DNA from: Vombatus ursinus
Taxonomy: Eukaryota > Chordata > Mammalia > Diprotodontia > Vombatidae
Length of the DNA stretch: 64,000 nucleotides
Assembly: GCF_900497805.2 (NCBI RefSeq)
Contig: NW_020954630.1
Span: forward strand, 12,486,959-12,550,958
Reading direction: 5' to 3'
Shown here: in pieces, positions 47,730 to 58,711 of the stretch
Numbering within the stretch: the stretch's first letter is position 1
How the letters are laid out: every line of letters begins with the position of its first letter
Position numbers and translations under genes: made by a program
Notes under the pieces: model-generated
Databases searched by the model: none
What the model saw: the letters and a program-made list of their open reading frames with translations, nothing else
Told to the model about the DNA's origin: nothing

Positions 47730-47890
47730 CCTTGATGTAGTAGAAAAATGAATCAGAAGATGTGGACTCTGCTATCTATTATCAATGTGATATCTTGAAC
47801 AAGTCACCTAGACTGTCGAGGCCTCGGTTTCTTTGTCTCTAAAATGAGAGTGTTGGATAAAACCCCCTAAGTCCCCAGTTCTAAATGCTG
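47730..47890 (+). mobile_element. MIR-type SINE with CR1/L3-like tail
   Basis: 'gaacaagtcacctagactgt', 'cggtttctttgtctctaaaa', 'tgagagtgttggataaaacc' and 'cagttctaaatgctga'. Confidence 0.65.
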
Positions 47891-48699
47891 ACTTGTTCCT
47901 GTTGCTTTATCACACAGGCTACATCGCTTCTATGACGATGAGTTTATTTTCCTAGCCAGCACCTTCTATGTGGCTCAGTACTGCATGAGCTGGGGAGGGC
48001 CCATGCTTCAGAAGTTAACACAATAGAAGCTAATATTTTAGGAACAAATTTTCAAATTGGTGCCTTCCAACAAAAGCAGCTGAAATGTGAGTCCACTGCG
48101 TTTGATTTCATTCAATCTTAATTGAGTGTTTAGATTAGACTGTAGCTGAATCATTAGTGATATCCGATAAGCCTCTGTGTTTGGTATGAGGCAAGCACCA
48201 AAACGTTTCCACCATGGAGCTAGAAAAAATAATGATGCTGGTACATCTGGAGATTGAAAAATCGGAACAGGGACAGCTGGGTGACTTCAAAGTGTTTTCC
48301 AAATTTATTTGTGTCATCTCCCTTTCCTTTCCCTTTCAATCTCTGTGCATATGCCATCAGTGGAAGATCACAAAACTCAGCAGCTGGCTTCTGTTAAGGT
48401 CAGAGAAAGCTCTGCCCTACTTACTTTGAGTATATCAGGGTTGCAAGAATTTTAAAAAGCTAAAAAAATTCTGCAGGAAAGTTTTTGAAAGTACTTTCTA
48501 CAGGTGAGAGCTTTAACGAAGGTTGGTTGTTTTTTCGATTGATTGGTAAAGCTCAAGGCAAGGTTGAAATTCCAGGGTCAATCAAAGAAGGCTTCTCCAT
48601 CCCAGGTATGGGCTGACTAACTCAATGCCCTAACTCTTATGCCACAGCTCTCTCACAGCTGATAATCACACTGAGGCCCTTGAGATACAAGAACTCTGG

Positions 48700-48890
48700 G
48701 ACTTGACAATGGAAGGCCTGAATTTCAGTCTTTGGACTTTATCACCAACTAGCTGTTGTAGCTTTGGTCAAGCCACTCACTGTCTCGGAGCCTCGGTTTC
48801 CCATCTGTGAAATGGGTATAATCACACTTGCACTATCTACTTCACAGGTCAACTACGTGAAAAGCCCTTTGTAAACTGCAAACAGTTGTC
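48700..48890 (+). mobile_element. MIR
   Basis: 'gcctgaatttcagtctttgg', 'ctagctgttgtagctttggt', 'ctcggtttcccatctgtgaa' and 'aaagccctttgtaaactgca' are colinear with MIR. Confidence 0.78.
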
Positions 48891-48944
48891 CCATTTTAGG
48901 ACACTCAGGAGGCTGTTGTGAGAAAAAACAATAACCAAAACACC

Positions 48945-49105
48945 TCTGAATTTGGAATCAGGGGACCTAAGTCTAAGTACTAGCCCTTCTACTTATTGAT
49001 TGTATGATCTTCCTTGGTCATCTAGGTAGGCCTCAGTTCCTTCATCTTTAAAACGGGTGAGTTGGCGTCTGCGGTCCCTCCTAGCCCTAAATCTTGATCT
49101 GATAA
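48945..49105 (+). mobile_element. MIR-type SINE with CR1/L3-like tail
   Basis: 'atttggaatcaggggaccta', 'cctcagttccttcatcttta' and the tail 'gcggtccctcctagccctaa' and 'atcttgatctgat'. Confidence 0.7.
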
Positions 49106-49623
49106 TCTTTTCAGACCTGAGGACATTCAGCAGAGGGAACTTTCAATTCTTAGGGCAAGGCTCTATTACTCAAGAGGGGGACGGCTTCTGAAATCAGATT
49201 AGGTGGACTCACCCTTCCAGAGGGGAAATGCAAAATGTTATCCGGAAATAATTGTATTCTGAACCAAAATCGTAGCACAAGAGAGTTTCCAAGTCAAAAA
49301 GGCAAGAGAGAGCTTGTTTCCAAACCCCCCTAATTATTTTTCAGGCTAAGGACAGTGACCAAATTAATAGAAGACAAGGGCTAGATTTGGTTTTCATGCA
49401 GAGGAGGCAATGCACTTATAATTGATTAGTTGCCACTGAATTTAATGAAAAACACCCAAAGAAACCTCTGGTTGATTGACTTGAATTTTTTGACTCTTCC
49501 ACACATTAAGGCTGTCCCCAGCCACACTGCCCCATTGTTAATTTTTCAGCCATCAATCAACTAGCAAGGAGAGCAGAATTAGCCTGAACAAGCTGCCCCT
49601 CAAGCAGAGGCCACCATCACTCC

Positions 49624-49624
49624 A

Positions 49625-49670
<46 letters not shown>

Positions 49671-49680
49671 NNNNNNNNNN

Positions 49681-49724
<44 letters not shown>
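49624..49724. repeat. (CA)n microsatellite
   Basis: Perfect CA runs on both sides of an assembly gap; length unresolved. Confidence 0.98.
49671..49680. other. Assembly gap (10 N)
   Basis: Ten N inside the CA microsatellite. Confidence 0.99.
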
Positions 49725-49727
<3 letters not shown>

Positions 49728-50159
49728 TCCCTGTCTGTCTGGTGGGGGAGGGCAGAATATAACCAGTCCCTGACCTCTGTCACTTTTGAATGGGATGAGG
49801 GAACCCCTGTAGCCTGACGTGTGTTACTGCTTAGCTGAGTGATGGGGATGGGATGGAGAGCTGTCAAAAACTGCTCTGGAATCTCCAGGGATTTCCATTT
49901 GGGGCTTCTACACTGCCTCTCTGGTTTTATTCTGGATACATGGAACGTCTGGATGCTCCAGCATGTAAGGCAAAGCAGAAGGGAGGAAGGTGTTCTGTTC
50001 AGGGCTTATGTGTATGTGTACATCCAGAACCACGTACTCAGTGCCCCAATCTCCCCACCCCATGCCAAAGTATCCAAGAACATGGCATTTTTCTTTTAAT
50101 TTTGCTCTTTACTAGAGATACTTGGTTCTACTTTCCAGTGAACACAGCAACTTGATTTC

Positions 50160-50300
50160 AATTCAGGGAATTTGGTTCTGATCTTGATTCTGCCACAAAC
50201 TCACTCTCCTTTCTGGGCTCTCAATTTCCTCCCTGATAAAATGAGAAGCTAGATGACTTCTAAGGTTTCTTTCAATTTCGATATTCTGTATATTTCATAA
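50160..50300 (+). mobile_element. MIR-type SINE with CR1/L3-like tail
   Basis: 'ctcaatttcctccctgataa', 'aatgagaagctagatgactt' and 'ctaaggtttctttcaatttc'; the head is diverged. Confidence 0.62.
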
Positions 50301-50414
50301 CTAGATAATGACAGAAACGATCTGCTTCCTTGTAGATTTGCATATGAATAGAAAATAGACCAAAGAGATATTGGGAAAAGGGGATATTTCTCTAGCTTTT
50401 GAAGAAGCCTCCTG

Positions 50415-50580
50415 GACTTAAGAGCCTGAAGAGATTTTAGAAATCATCAGATTCAATGCCTTTGTTTTGCAGATGAGAAAACTAAGGCTCAGGGAAATTA
50501 AGTGACTTACTGTAACAATACCAAATAAGAGAGACTAGGGTATGAACCCGGGCCTCTGGCTGTACATTTAATGCTTCTCC
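50415..50580 (-). mobile_element. MIR-type SINE, antisense
   Basis: 'gaagagattttagaaatcat', 'gcagatgagaaaactaaggc', 'gaaattaagtgacttactgt' and 'tatgaacccgggcctctggc'. Confidence 0.75.
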
Positions 50581-51129
50581 TACAATGCTTCCCTTACATT
50601 TCCTTAATCCAATACTCTTAGAGATGTAAGGCTACCTGAACGGATTCCTAGCCCTTCCAATTTTGAACCCTTGTTTTCCCTGAATATGCTTTGAAGATGT
50701 TATGTAGAAGAAAAGATAAATCTGCTGGCAGCTGTTAGAATAGACCTCTTGTACTTTAGACAGTGGCCTTCCAGATATCTGTAGCCACCCCATTTCTTCT
50801 ATGAAAGGCTGTAATTAACTGTTATCATCAAACTCCTGAAGATCAAAGATTGTACATTACAGTGACGTAGCAACTCTAAAATCTGTACTGTTTATGGGAC
50901 TTCTAATAAAATTTCTATCTAAGAAGAACAACTGAATCTGGTCTTAGCTATAAGCAGGAAGATTTTCATTACACCAGCCTGTCTTTTCTTCTCCCTTTGA
51001 GGCTGACCCCAACCCCCAGGGAATGAGTACTCTAAAGAAAGGATTCCCTAAATTCATTCATACAAAGATATAAATGACAAAGTGTGACCAATTTTCTGTA
51101 TTTTGATGGGTACAATAAACTTCAACATG

Positions 51130-51320
51130 ATGCAGAGGAAACTGCCCTGGCTCCAGATTCAGATAATCAAGGTTCAGATCCCATGCTCTAACATAGCCTA
51201 CATCTTTGACTCTGAGAAAATCATTCTCCCGAGGCTTAGTTTTGCTCATCTTCAAAACGAGGGATGTGGAGAAAATGGCCTTTGAGGTCCCTTCCAGCTC
51301 TCGTTCTCTGAACCGATGAT
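51130..51320 (+). mobile_element. MIR-type SINE with CR1/L3-like tail
   Basis: 'ctggctccagattcagataa', 'tctgagaaaatcattctccc', 'gcctttgaggtcccttccag' and 'ctctcgttctctgaacc'. The CR1/L3-like tail is clear. Confidence 0.72.
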
Positions 51321-51373
51321 GAATATCTAACTGCTATTTTTCTAGCAATTAGATTCAAGCAGAAAGAGATAAT

Positions 51374-51408
51374 CCACCACCACTACCACCACCATCACCA
51401 CCACCACC
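51374..51408. repeat. (CCA)n microsatellite, imperfect
   Basis: About eleven CCA-like units with single changes. Confidence 0.93.
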
Positions 51409-52094
51409 TCTGCTCCTGAATTCAGCCATCCCAGGCTATGCACATGGTGGCTGTATCAACATTGTACTTCATATAATCTTCTTTAGGGCAGGGAACTACA
51501 TTCTATTTGACTTTGTCAAGGTCAAGGTACTTTTCAAGGCAAACTTCCCTTAGAATAATTAATTCATTTTCTTGGAAACTTTGATTTAGAGAAGCTCTTA
51601 ATTCTTAAATATCAGGTCAGTATTCAAGTCTACCTTGAAATTGATCAGACCCGTCTAAAACAGATTGTTCCCTGCTCACTTCCTGAGGTCTATACAATTT
51701 TAAAATGATACGGTTTCATGCTTCTAAAGATTGTTAGTGGTCCCTCAGCACATACAGGGAAAGAAAGTGATATTTACTCAAATGTCAGTGAATATGTCTC
51801 TCCTTAGACTCAGGTTTATTACTAATTATGAAACACCAGGATTAGGTATAAACAATGTCTGCAGCTAAGGCAGCACCCTGTTGTTACCAGGGTGGCCTGC
51901 TGCCGACGTCACTCAGCTTGTTGGGGTCATTTTGACCTTGTGGACTTCAGCATCAGATTGTGTGCTACTCATGTGCATCCTTCAGTTTTATTCCAGACAT
52001 TCTGCCAGGACTGTGCCAGGAGAGGAAACCAGAATCTGACATTCTACTAGTCATTTACAAAGGCCTACAAAGAGTAATTTCTTTTCGCCTGAAT

Positions 52095-52325
52095 TTTGGA
52101 GTCAGGAAGAACTGGGTTCTAATTAAAACTCAGACACTAATTAGCACATGAGCCTGGGTAGGGTAGGGTAAGTCATTTACCCTTTTTCTACCTCAGTTTC
52201 CTCCACTATAAAAAGGGGATGATGATAACTACCTCCAAGGGCTACTGTGAGGATCAAATGAGTAAAGCACTTAACACAGTGCCTGGCACATAGTAGGTAT
52301 TATATAAATGCTAGCCATGATGATG
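52095..52325 (+). mobile_element. MIR/CORE-SINE, full length
   Basis: 'ttggagtcaggaagaactgg', 'ctacctcagtttcctccact', 'gctactgtgaggatcaaatg', 'cagtgcctggcacatagtag' and 'gtattatataaatgctagcc'. A small GGGTA triplication (about 52157) sits in the core. Confidence 0.87.
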
Positions 52326-53079
52326 CTGATGAAGATGCCACTAGGCCACATGGAAGACCTCCAATTTGCCAAAAGAATCCCTAGTCTTCTGAGTTAATTG
52401 CTTTTTGTCCCTTTCTTTAACATGCTTTCCCAATGGCATTTGTTTCATAACAATGAAGGCTTTTCTGGCAAGAAAGGCCCAAGCATCAGAGGCTCAAGCC
52501 AAAGGGAATTCCTGGACAGAAGTCTGGTCCTCACACTAAGAGGGCAGAGGATGCATTTAAATATCTCTGCCAGTACTGTTTACCCATCCTCAACCCGTAT
52601 GTATTTGGCATTTTAAAAAATGTTTATATACATTTGGAAGATATCAAAGAATCCCCAACACTTAGGATGGTTACACATTAATGAATTATATGATTTAACT
52701 ATCACAACTGAAGCCATTCAAGCACTCTTAATAAATGTGCTGGTAAAGCAGAATCTAGAAACAAAATGTGCAATTGCTGGGTTCTCACCTAATTATGCAA
52801 TGAGGAGGAAAGTACTCTGCATTCACTCTCTGCCTTGCACATGACCACCTTTTTGATTTCTTGTCTTTCTAGCGGGAACACAGATGCTACAAATTTGAAG
52901 AGGATTTGTTTGTTGATACACACCCCAGACATTGCGAGCAGCATTAACATCAACCAAGTGCTAAAATAGCTCAAGAAATTACAAATATTTCTTTGAATAT
53001 CTTACTAATGAGGAGGCTCTCAAAGACTTCTGATGGAAGCAAGTTCAGTCTGAGAGGAATGTCTTCAGATCTTTACTCA

Positions 53080-53162
53080 AACTCCGGCCTCAGACACATA
53101 ACACTTACTAGCTGTATGACCCTGGGCAAGTCACTTAACCCCATTGCCTAGCCAAAAAAAAG
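53080..53162 (+). mobile_element. WSINE1, 5'-truncated
   Basis: 'tcaaactccggcctcagaca', 'cttactagctgtatgaccct', 'gggcaagtcacttaacccca' and 'ttgcctagcc', then a poly-A tail running into a G run. The tRNA-like head is missing. Confidence 0.85.
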
Positions 53163-53629
53163 GGGGGGGGCAATATTCCATTCTAGATAATTGACCGTTT
53201 TTATTTTCTGTTTTATTTCATTCTTATTTTTACCTCTAGAAATATGACTATAAAAGGAGCAATATCTGCCCTATAGACTAGGGTAGTTTTTCCTTAAAAA
53301 GTATTGAAAGAGTCCTTGAGACTCGATTGGATCAGGAGACTAAGCCTTGGCAGGTTATTTAGCTTCCAAGAGGCCTAAGGACAAAACCCACCCCAATTAG
53401 AAGCAAGAGTTATTTTTCCTCAGGTTAGACCACGTTGCCAGCATGGCTAACACAGACCCAGGGAAGGTATGGTCAACTGAATCGATTTTGTATTCTTGCT
53501 GAGTGTCCTTTCCATGCCATGGATATGTATGGTAAAGAAAACAAATCTGTGATTTCGGAAGTAAAGGAAACTCCCAGTGAGGAACCTCCTCTACCAATTG
53601 GGGATGGCACATTCTATGCTTAAGAGCTA

Positions 53630-53750
53630 CTTAGAGCAATGAGAGTTTGAGTGACTTGCCAAAGGTCATAGAGACTAAATGTGCTAAATGTGGGTTTTGA
53701 ACTCTGGTCCTTCTGGCTCCAAGGCCAGCTCACCATCTACCATGAAATAT
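53630..53750 (-). mobile_element. MIR-type SINE, antisense
   Basis: 'gagtgacttgccaaaggtca', 'tgggttttgaactctggtcc' and 'ttctggctccaaggccagct'. Confidence 0.75.
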
Positions 53751-53944
53751 TGCCACTCTATGGCAAAGTAAGCTTGCTTGTATAAACTGTTAATTGGATG
53801 AGGTCTCATTTCATTCCAATTCCTAAACAGAAGCAGCAGACCAATCTGAATGAGGTCTGACCTGGTTCTATGTTTTCTAGATGAGTAGTAAAATATTTTT
53901 CCTTTCATTTTTCTTTTCCTATGGTCTAACATACCGTTACTGTT

Positions 53945-54148
53945 ACCTTTCTATGCTCCACTCAGGCTGGAAATACAAGGGCTACTCCCACTTCTAGTCC
54001 CATTCTGAATGGCACAGAAGCTTTGACCTGCTCCATTTCTAACCTGAACTAGATATGCCCTTCCCTGGGCAAGCTGATAGCCCAAGAGATCCTTCAGCCT
54101 CAGCCACCCTGGTAGTTGTGATTACAGGCATGTGCCTCCATGTCTGGG
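53945..54148 (-). pseudogene. 7SL (SRP) RNA pseudogene, reverse orientation
   Basis: On the minus strand, 54148 leftward aligns with the start of 7SL RNA: ggaggcacatgcctgtaatc then ctaccagggtggctgaggct, against GGTGGCGCGTGCCTGTAGTC and CTACTCGGGAGGCTGAGGCT. It continues 'gaaggatctcttgggc'. Further on, 'cagcttgcccagggaagggc', 'tcaggttagaaatggagcag' and 'gtcaaagcttctgtgc' match the helix 8 region (CAGGTTGCCTAAGGAGGGGT; CCAGGTCGGAAACGGAGCAG). 'gtatttccagcctgagtgg' matches the 3' domain. It is about 204 nt against ~300 for the real RNA: about 95 nt of the S domain, including helix 6 (SRP19 site), is missing. Many substitutions and no clear poly-A make it an old non-functional copy. The 3' half rules out an Alu-like monomer. 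Confidence 0.85.
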
Positions 54149-54599
54149 GTTCTGTTACTCTTCAGTACCATCTCTGATCATGAGATTTTGTGTGCTTTCA
54201 CTCCTGTTGGAGTTAGAAAACAATGAAATATATTGGATGTGCCAAGGGACATTATCACACATTTGATATTGATGTCATTTTATGGATCTTTATGATACCT
54301 CAGTATTTCATGGATTCAAGGTTTCACCAGTATAGCTCCTTCCTAGATGATGCAATTGAAAGCTCCTCTACAACCTGGTAAATGTCCCCTGAAGGATAGC
54401 TATAATGCCATCTCTAAAAATTAATCACCCTACAGATACCATACTGGTGTGCTGGCCTGGACTTAACAAAGTTAGACATCAGGCAACAGATGTATAGTCC
54501 ATACTCAAAAAATTTATAGTTTTGTAAGACCTGCTCCAGCACGTACTCTGCTGATATTGCTTTGTTGAAGCCACGGTCATCTTTAGTCCATGAGAAGGC

Positions 54600-54730
54600 A
54601 TTCAGTCCATTAGATTGTGAGTTCCTTGAGAGCAGGGACTATCTTTTGCTTCTTTTTGAATCTCCAGGGTTCAGCACAGCGCCTACTAACATAGTAGGGA
54701 CTTCATAAATTTTTACTAATTGATTGGTTT
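54600..54730 (+). mobile_element. LINE L2 3' end
   Basis: 'ccattagattgtgagttcct', 'tgagagcagggactatcttt', 'gggttcagcacagcgcctac' and 'gacttcataaatttttacta'. Confidence 0.85.
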
Positions 54731-54759
54731 TCACCACACATGCCTAAAAAACAGTTCTG

Positions 54760-55245
54760 AAGCAGCTAGATGGTTGAACAGAAAGAGAACTGGGATTGGA
54801 ATGAGGAAGATCTGAGTTTAAATTCTGCTTCAGAAACTTATTACCTATGTGATTCTAGGCAAGTTATGTAATTTCTCTCAGCCTCAGTTTCCACACCTGT
54901 AAAGTGAAGAGGTTGGATTTCATGGCCTCTAAAATCGGGGTTCTTAATCTGGGCTTTATGGACAGATTTCAAGGAGTCTATAAACTTGGGTGGAGGAGAT
55001 TGTCTATATTGTCAATAACCTATGGTTTATTTTGTTATCCTACGTATTTTACTTTAAGCACTTAAAGACATTCTAAAAAACAAAAAAACAACAACAACAA
55101 AAAAACATTCTTCTGAGAAGAGGTTCCAAAGGCTTCACCAAAGCGGAAGGGGGGGGGGGTCCCATGAAACAAAAAAAGAGTAAAGGACTCCAGTTCTCAG
55201 TTCTCTTCCAGCTTTTACTCTATGATTCTAGGATCCTATGATGTA
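54760..55245 (+). mobile_element. MIR-type SINE with CR1/L3-like tail, split by hAT-like insertion
   Basis: 54760-54935 ('gcagctagatggttgaacag', 'aagatctgagtttaaattct', 'gcctcagtttccacacctgt', 'gttggatttcatggcctcta') continues at 55193-55245 with the missing tail 'ctcttccagcttttactcta' and 'tgattctaggatcctatgat'. The insertion lies between. Confidence 0.82.
54936..55192 (+). mobile_element. Non-autonomous hAT-like TIR element, nested
   Basis: Starts 'cggggttcttaatctgggct' and ends 'aaaagagtaaaggactccag', an imperfect inverted terminus. The interior has 'gttatcctacgtattttact', 'cattcttctgagaagaggtt' and 'ccaaaggcttcaccaaagcg'. It sits in the tail of a SINE, carries an 11-G run at 55149-55159, and belongs to the same family as 40391 and 44066. 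Confidence 0.75.
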
Positions 55246-57139
55246 TGCACACAGGTAATCATCAGTCTTCCAGGGTATGAATCTGATAAGCTGAAACAGA
55301 TTTTAGTTGCCTGAATTCTAGGGAATTCATTAAAGAGAATGCACTCACTATTGACTAGGTTTTTGCCTGGTTCTATTATTTGGGGGGCTGGGAATTCCCT
55401 GGTTACTCACCCTTTTCTCTATCAGAAAGATGCAGTAACCCTGAACATAAATATGATATAATCACCTTCACCCTCTAGACATGTGGTAAATGTTTTCCTT
55501 GTCTTGTAGCTCTCTGTGGGTACATTGGTGTTGGTAATATCAATCTTTAGATGACAAACTCTTCCATGTCCTGATTATGGGAAATTCTCTTTGTCCACTC
55601 CCTGCCAGGATGTGACATGTACATGGGACTCAGTACAAGCCAGATAATGATTAGCAGTCACTCTGACCTCTCTTGGATGAAGGCTTCATAATGCTTCAGC
55701 TGGTGATCTGGGTAGCTATTGTGATGTGCCGCCCCATCTTTCAGCCCTGAGTATGAATTGCTGTTACATTCTAACCGCATGCACATGGCTGAACACTTAG
55801 GGAAAGTGTCTATTTACAGAACTTATTTTACTAATGCATGAGAAACACTGGCAACATATGGAGATGTGACTGCCAGGGATTCTAGGTATGTGTCCCCTCA
55901 ACCTCAGATCAGCTCCACCAATCAAAAGAAGCTGAGGAGACAGTGAAATGTGATGACTGCCGGCCAGGTCTTTGCATCTAGCTGATTATGAGTCTGATTA
56001 GTTTTGAGTGTTGAGGTACAATCTGTGATGTTCTTATGTAATTTCTATTGCTAATATAAATAATTAGGCATCAAGGGGAGGGCTCTGAAAGCAAGTCCAA
56101 GATGCTCAGATGTATTCTTTCCATGACAATGACGCTCTCTGTGGTCTTAAGCATTCTCTTAAACTTCAGCTTTCTCCTCATTGTCCGCCCTCAGACTTCC
56201 TCTTCCAACTCCAAATTTACAGTATTAATAATTCTCTACATTGCAATAATGCCTAAAATTAGTGAATAGATGTTAGGTCTAGGCTTTGCTCTGCATTACT
56301 TCCAAAAATAAAACATTCTGGTATTTTCTTATTAGCTGGCCTACTAACAACTCTCAAGATAAGGCCAAATGGTGCCATTTCCTTGACTGGTTTTCATCCT
56401 GTTTGAATGAAAAAAAATATTTCCATTCCTCTTCCCTCATCAAGTTGCATCATTTTCCCTTTTTTTGCTTTCTTTCTAAAATTTCTACCACTATTTACAG
56501 AAAACTCACAGATATCTAGGGACATTATTACTGTGCCAGATTAAAAATTACTGAAAATGTCACACACTCCAAGGCTATATTTAGGCCACATTGAGACTTG
56601 ACGTATATGAGTAATGCAACCTTTCATAGTTTGGATAAATTTAATTCTCCACACTATAATTTCCTCCAACATTCCAAGATGTGAAGGCACTAAGGGTAAT
56701 GGAATGCAATGATTAATCTGTTCATAAATTTGTTTCTCTCAGTGAGGTTCTAAGCACTTCCTTAAAAACAAATTTGAAGTAGAATACAAATGCTTTCAAG
56801 GCAGAGGAGGAAGAAAATTACTTATCTAATAGTTTAGGTGATGGATGAAAACATGCTGACAGGACATGGGAGCCTGTGCAGGGATCCAATCTAGGAACTA
56901 CAGCTATTTCATTCTCCTTCATTTATGTCTTTGAGTTCAACTTTCAGACTAATGTGATTTCAAATATTAACTAGAGCTCACTTCACACAACTCATGATTC
57001 TGAAATTTCATCTGTAAATTTAATTTTGTTATTACTAACACCTTAAAATTGTAGAGCCATTAACGTTTCCAACGAGTTTTCACAGCTATTTTCTCTTATG
57101 TTCTTGTAATGTCTCTGGGAGAGTGGATGAACAGGTCAC

Positions 57140-57275
57140 AGGATGAGAGATTTGGAGTTGGGAGGGAATGTAAAAATGATCTAGCTGAGCTCCCTCATTT
57201 TATAGATGGTTAAGTGACTTTCTCTGAGGTCACACAGGTAGTAAGTGGCAAAGCCAAGATTTGAACCAATCATGT
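57140..57275 (-). mobile_element. MIR-type SINE, antisense
   Basis: 'gagatttggagttgggaggg', 'tgaggtcacacaggtagtaa' and 'gtggcaaagccaagatttga'. Confidence 0.78.
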
Positions 57276-57579
57276 TTAACTATAGATTGAATCATACCAT
57301 AATGCTGGACAGTATGAGAGATTTGCACAAATCATTACGATACGTGAGAAAATGCCACGAGTACAAATAAGAAGTTCAAGGAATGAAACAAGGGGAACTG
57401 GGAGAAGGAAAAAAATCACTTTTAGCTTGACAAGGATGAGAGGAAGGACTAGCAAAGAACAAGAGAATATCTACTCAAGAGAAAGCTGTGAATAAAGTTG
57501 GAGAAGCTGGGGGGGTGGGCAGAGTGAACTCTCCTAAAACCTTCAGAGCAGTCCTATTAGAAGGATTTGCTTGAATTTA

Positions 57580-57725
57580 TAATTATGTTAATTTATATAT
57601 AATATAAATTCTATAAATATATAAATATAAAATAATATAAAATACACAGAATTTATATTATATATTAATTTTATAATATATTTACACATCATATGAATTA
57701 TAGAGCTTATTATTATACATAAATT
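57580..57725. repeat. AT-rich low-complexity tract
   Basis: Nearly pure A/T with many short TA palindromes; no element recognised. Confidence 0.9.
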
Positions 57726-57784
57726 TATAACTTATGTAAATAAAACATTCTCATCTACGGCACTCAGATCTGTGTAAATAATAC

Positions 57785-57945
57785 GGAAGTTGGAGTCATT
57801 AAACACTGGGGTTCAAATCCTAACTCTCACTAGTCCTAAAATAGAGGAAATAATACTTGTATCAACCTACCTTATAGGGCTGTTGTATAAAAAGTGTTTA
57901 GAAGCCAAAAATCATTATATATAAAGGTGAGCTATCATCATAAAG
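57785..57945 (+). mobile_element. MIR
   Basis: 'tggggttcaaatcctaactc', 'ctaccttatagggctgttgt' and 'gtgagctatcatcat'; the centre is shortened. Confidence 0.65.
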
Positions 57946-58426
57946 CAAAAAGCTGACTGAGGTAGAACCTAAAGCATCTTTTTCCATGCAACACATTTCA
58001 ATTCATCACAGCTATACTTCCTTATGTTTCCTAACATGGTTAAAGCTTCATTTGGAAGAAAGTTTTAAAATATAAGAAAAGTGGAAAATGATTAAAAATA
58101 GTTGTCCTCTACTGAATGAGGCTCTTTTTTTCTTTTAATGATTAAAAAAGATCTAGAATTTTAGATCTAGGGGGGATCTGTGGTGGTAGGAGCTAGAATT
58201 CCAGAGATAGCTGAAAGAAGTTCTTGCCTTTAACTTCCCACACTAGTGGCATCCTGGAGTCAAGACAGGATAGGGTCCTGAACTTTTCTCTGTGGTGCAG
58301 ACACTGGAGATATGTTAAAATTAGAGCCAGAGATGTCAGGAACAAAACAAAAAGGAGGACCCCCCAACAATCCCTGGGAGTGCAGAAGCTATTGAAAACT
58401 CAAAGTATTCCCTGGCCCCTACTTAC

Positions 58427-58636
58427 CTATGTGCGTCTGAGCCATGACATCGGCTAGCCTGTGTGCGGCCCCACTGCCACCACTTTGCGTGGAAGAGGAG
58501 GACGTCGTAGAGGTTGTCGAGCCATGGATTGCTTGGCTGATCCAGTGTTCCATGTTGATGCTGCCCTGGCTGGAGGTGGGGGTTCCCTGGGAATCACCCT
58601 GTACGGAGCCTTCATCCTCTGAACCAGAAGAGGTGT
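58427..58636 (-). CDS. DIP2C: DIP2C coding exon (Ser/Thr-rich linker)
   Basis: 210-bp exon, phase 1 at both ends, 70 residues: DTSSGSEDEGSVQGDSQGTP, TSSQGSINMEHWISQAIHGS, then TTSTTSSSSTQSGGSGAAHR and LADVMAQTHI. It corresponds to about residues 132-201 of human DIP2C. DTSSxSEDEGS is shared by the paralogs; the following Ser/Thr/Gly tract is DIP2C-type. It is a low-complexity linker between the DMAP1-binding domain and the adenylating core, rich in possible phosphorylation sites. Acceptor tctatgtgttag is moderate; donor ATAG|gtaagt is strong. The longer reading frame around it at 58419-58817 simply runs into intron at both ends. Confidence 0.97.
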
Positions 58637-58711
58637 CTAACACATAGAAACAGACAAGGTACGTAAGTGACAAGGACCAGACATTTCTCATGGACAAGAG
58701 ACAATATCCAT

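Larger units (their letters stand above)
42344..58426 (-). other. DIP2C: DIP2C intron, 16.1 kb
   Basis: GT-AG intron rich in SINEs (including two shortened WSINE1 copies), two hAT-like elements, a 7SL RNA pseudogene and several microsatellites. I recognise nothing in 42820-44060, 45835-46550, 47900-48690, 49110-49620, 52330-53070, 54150-54590 or 55250-57130, apart from low-complexity patches. Confidence 0.94.

Noticed and set aside
54070-54148. Alu-like sequence (antisense 'cagcctcagccaccctggta')
   Set aside because: The Alu-like part continues into the 7SL helix 8 and 3' domain, which Alu lacks, and the host is a marsupial. It is called a 7SL pseudogene instead.
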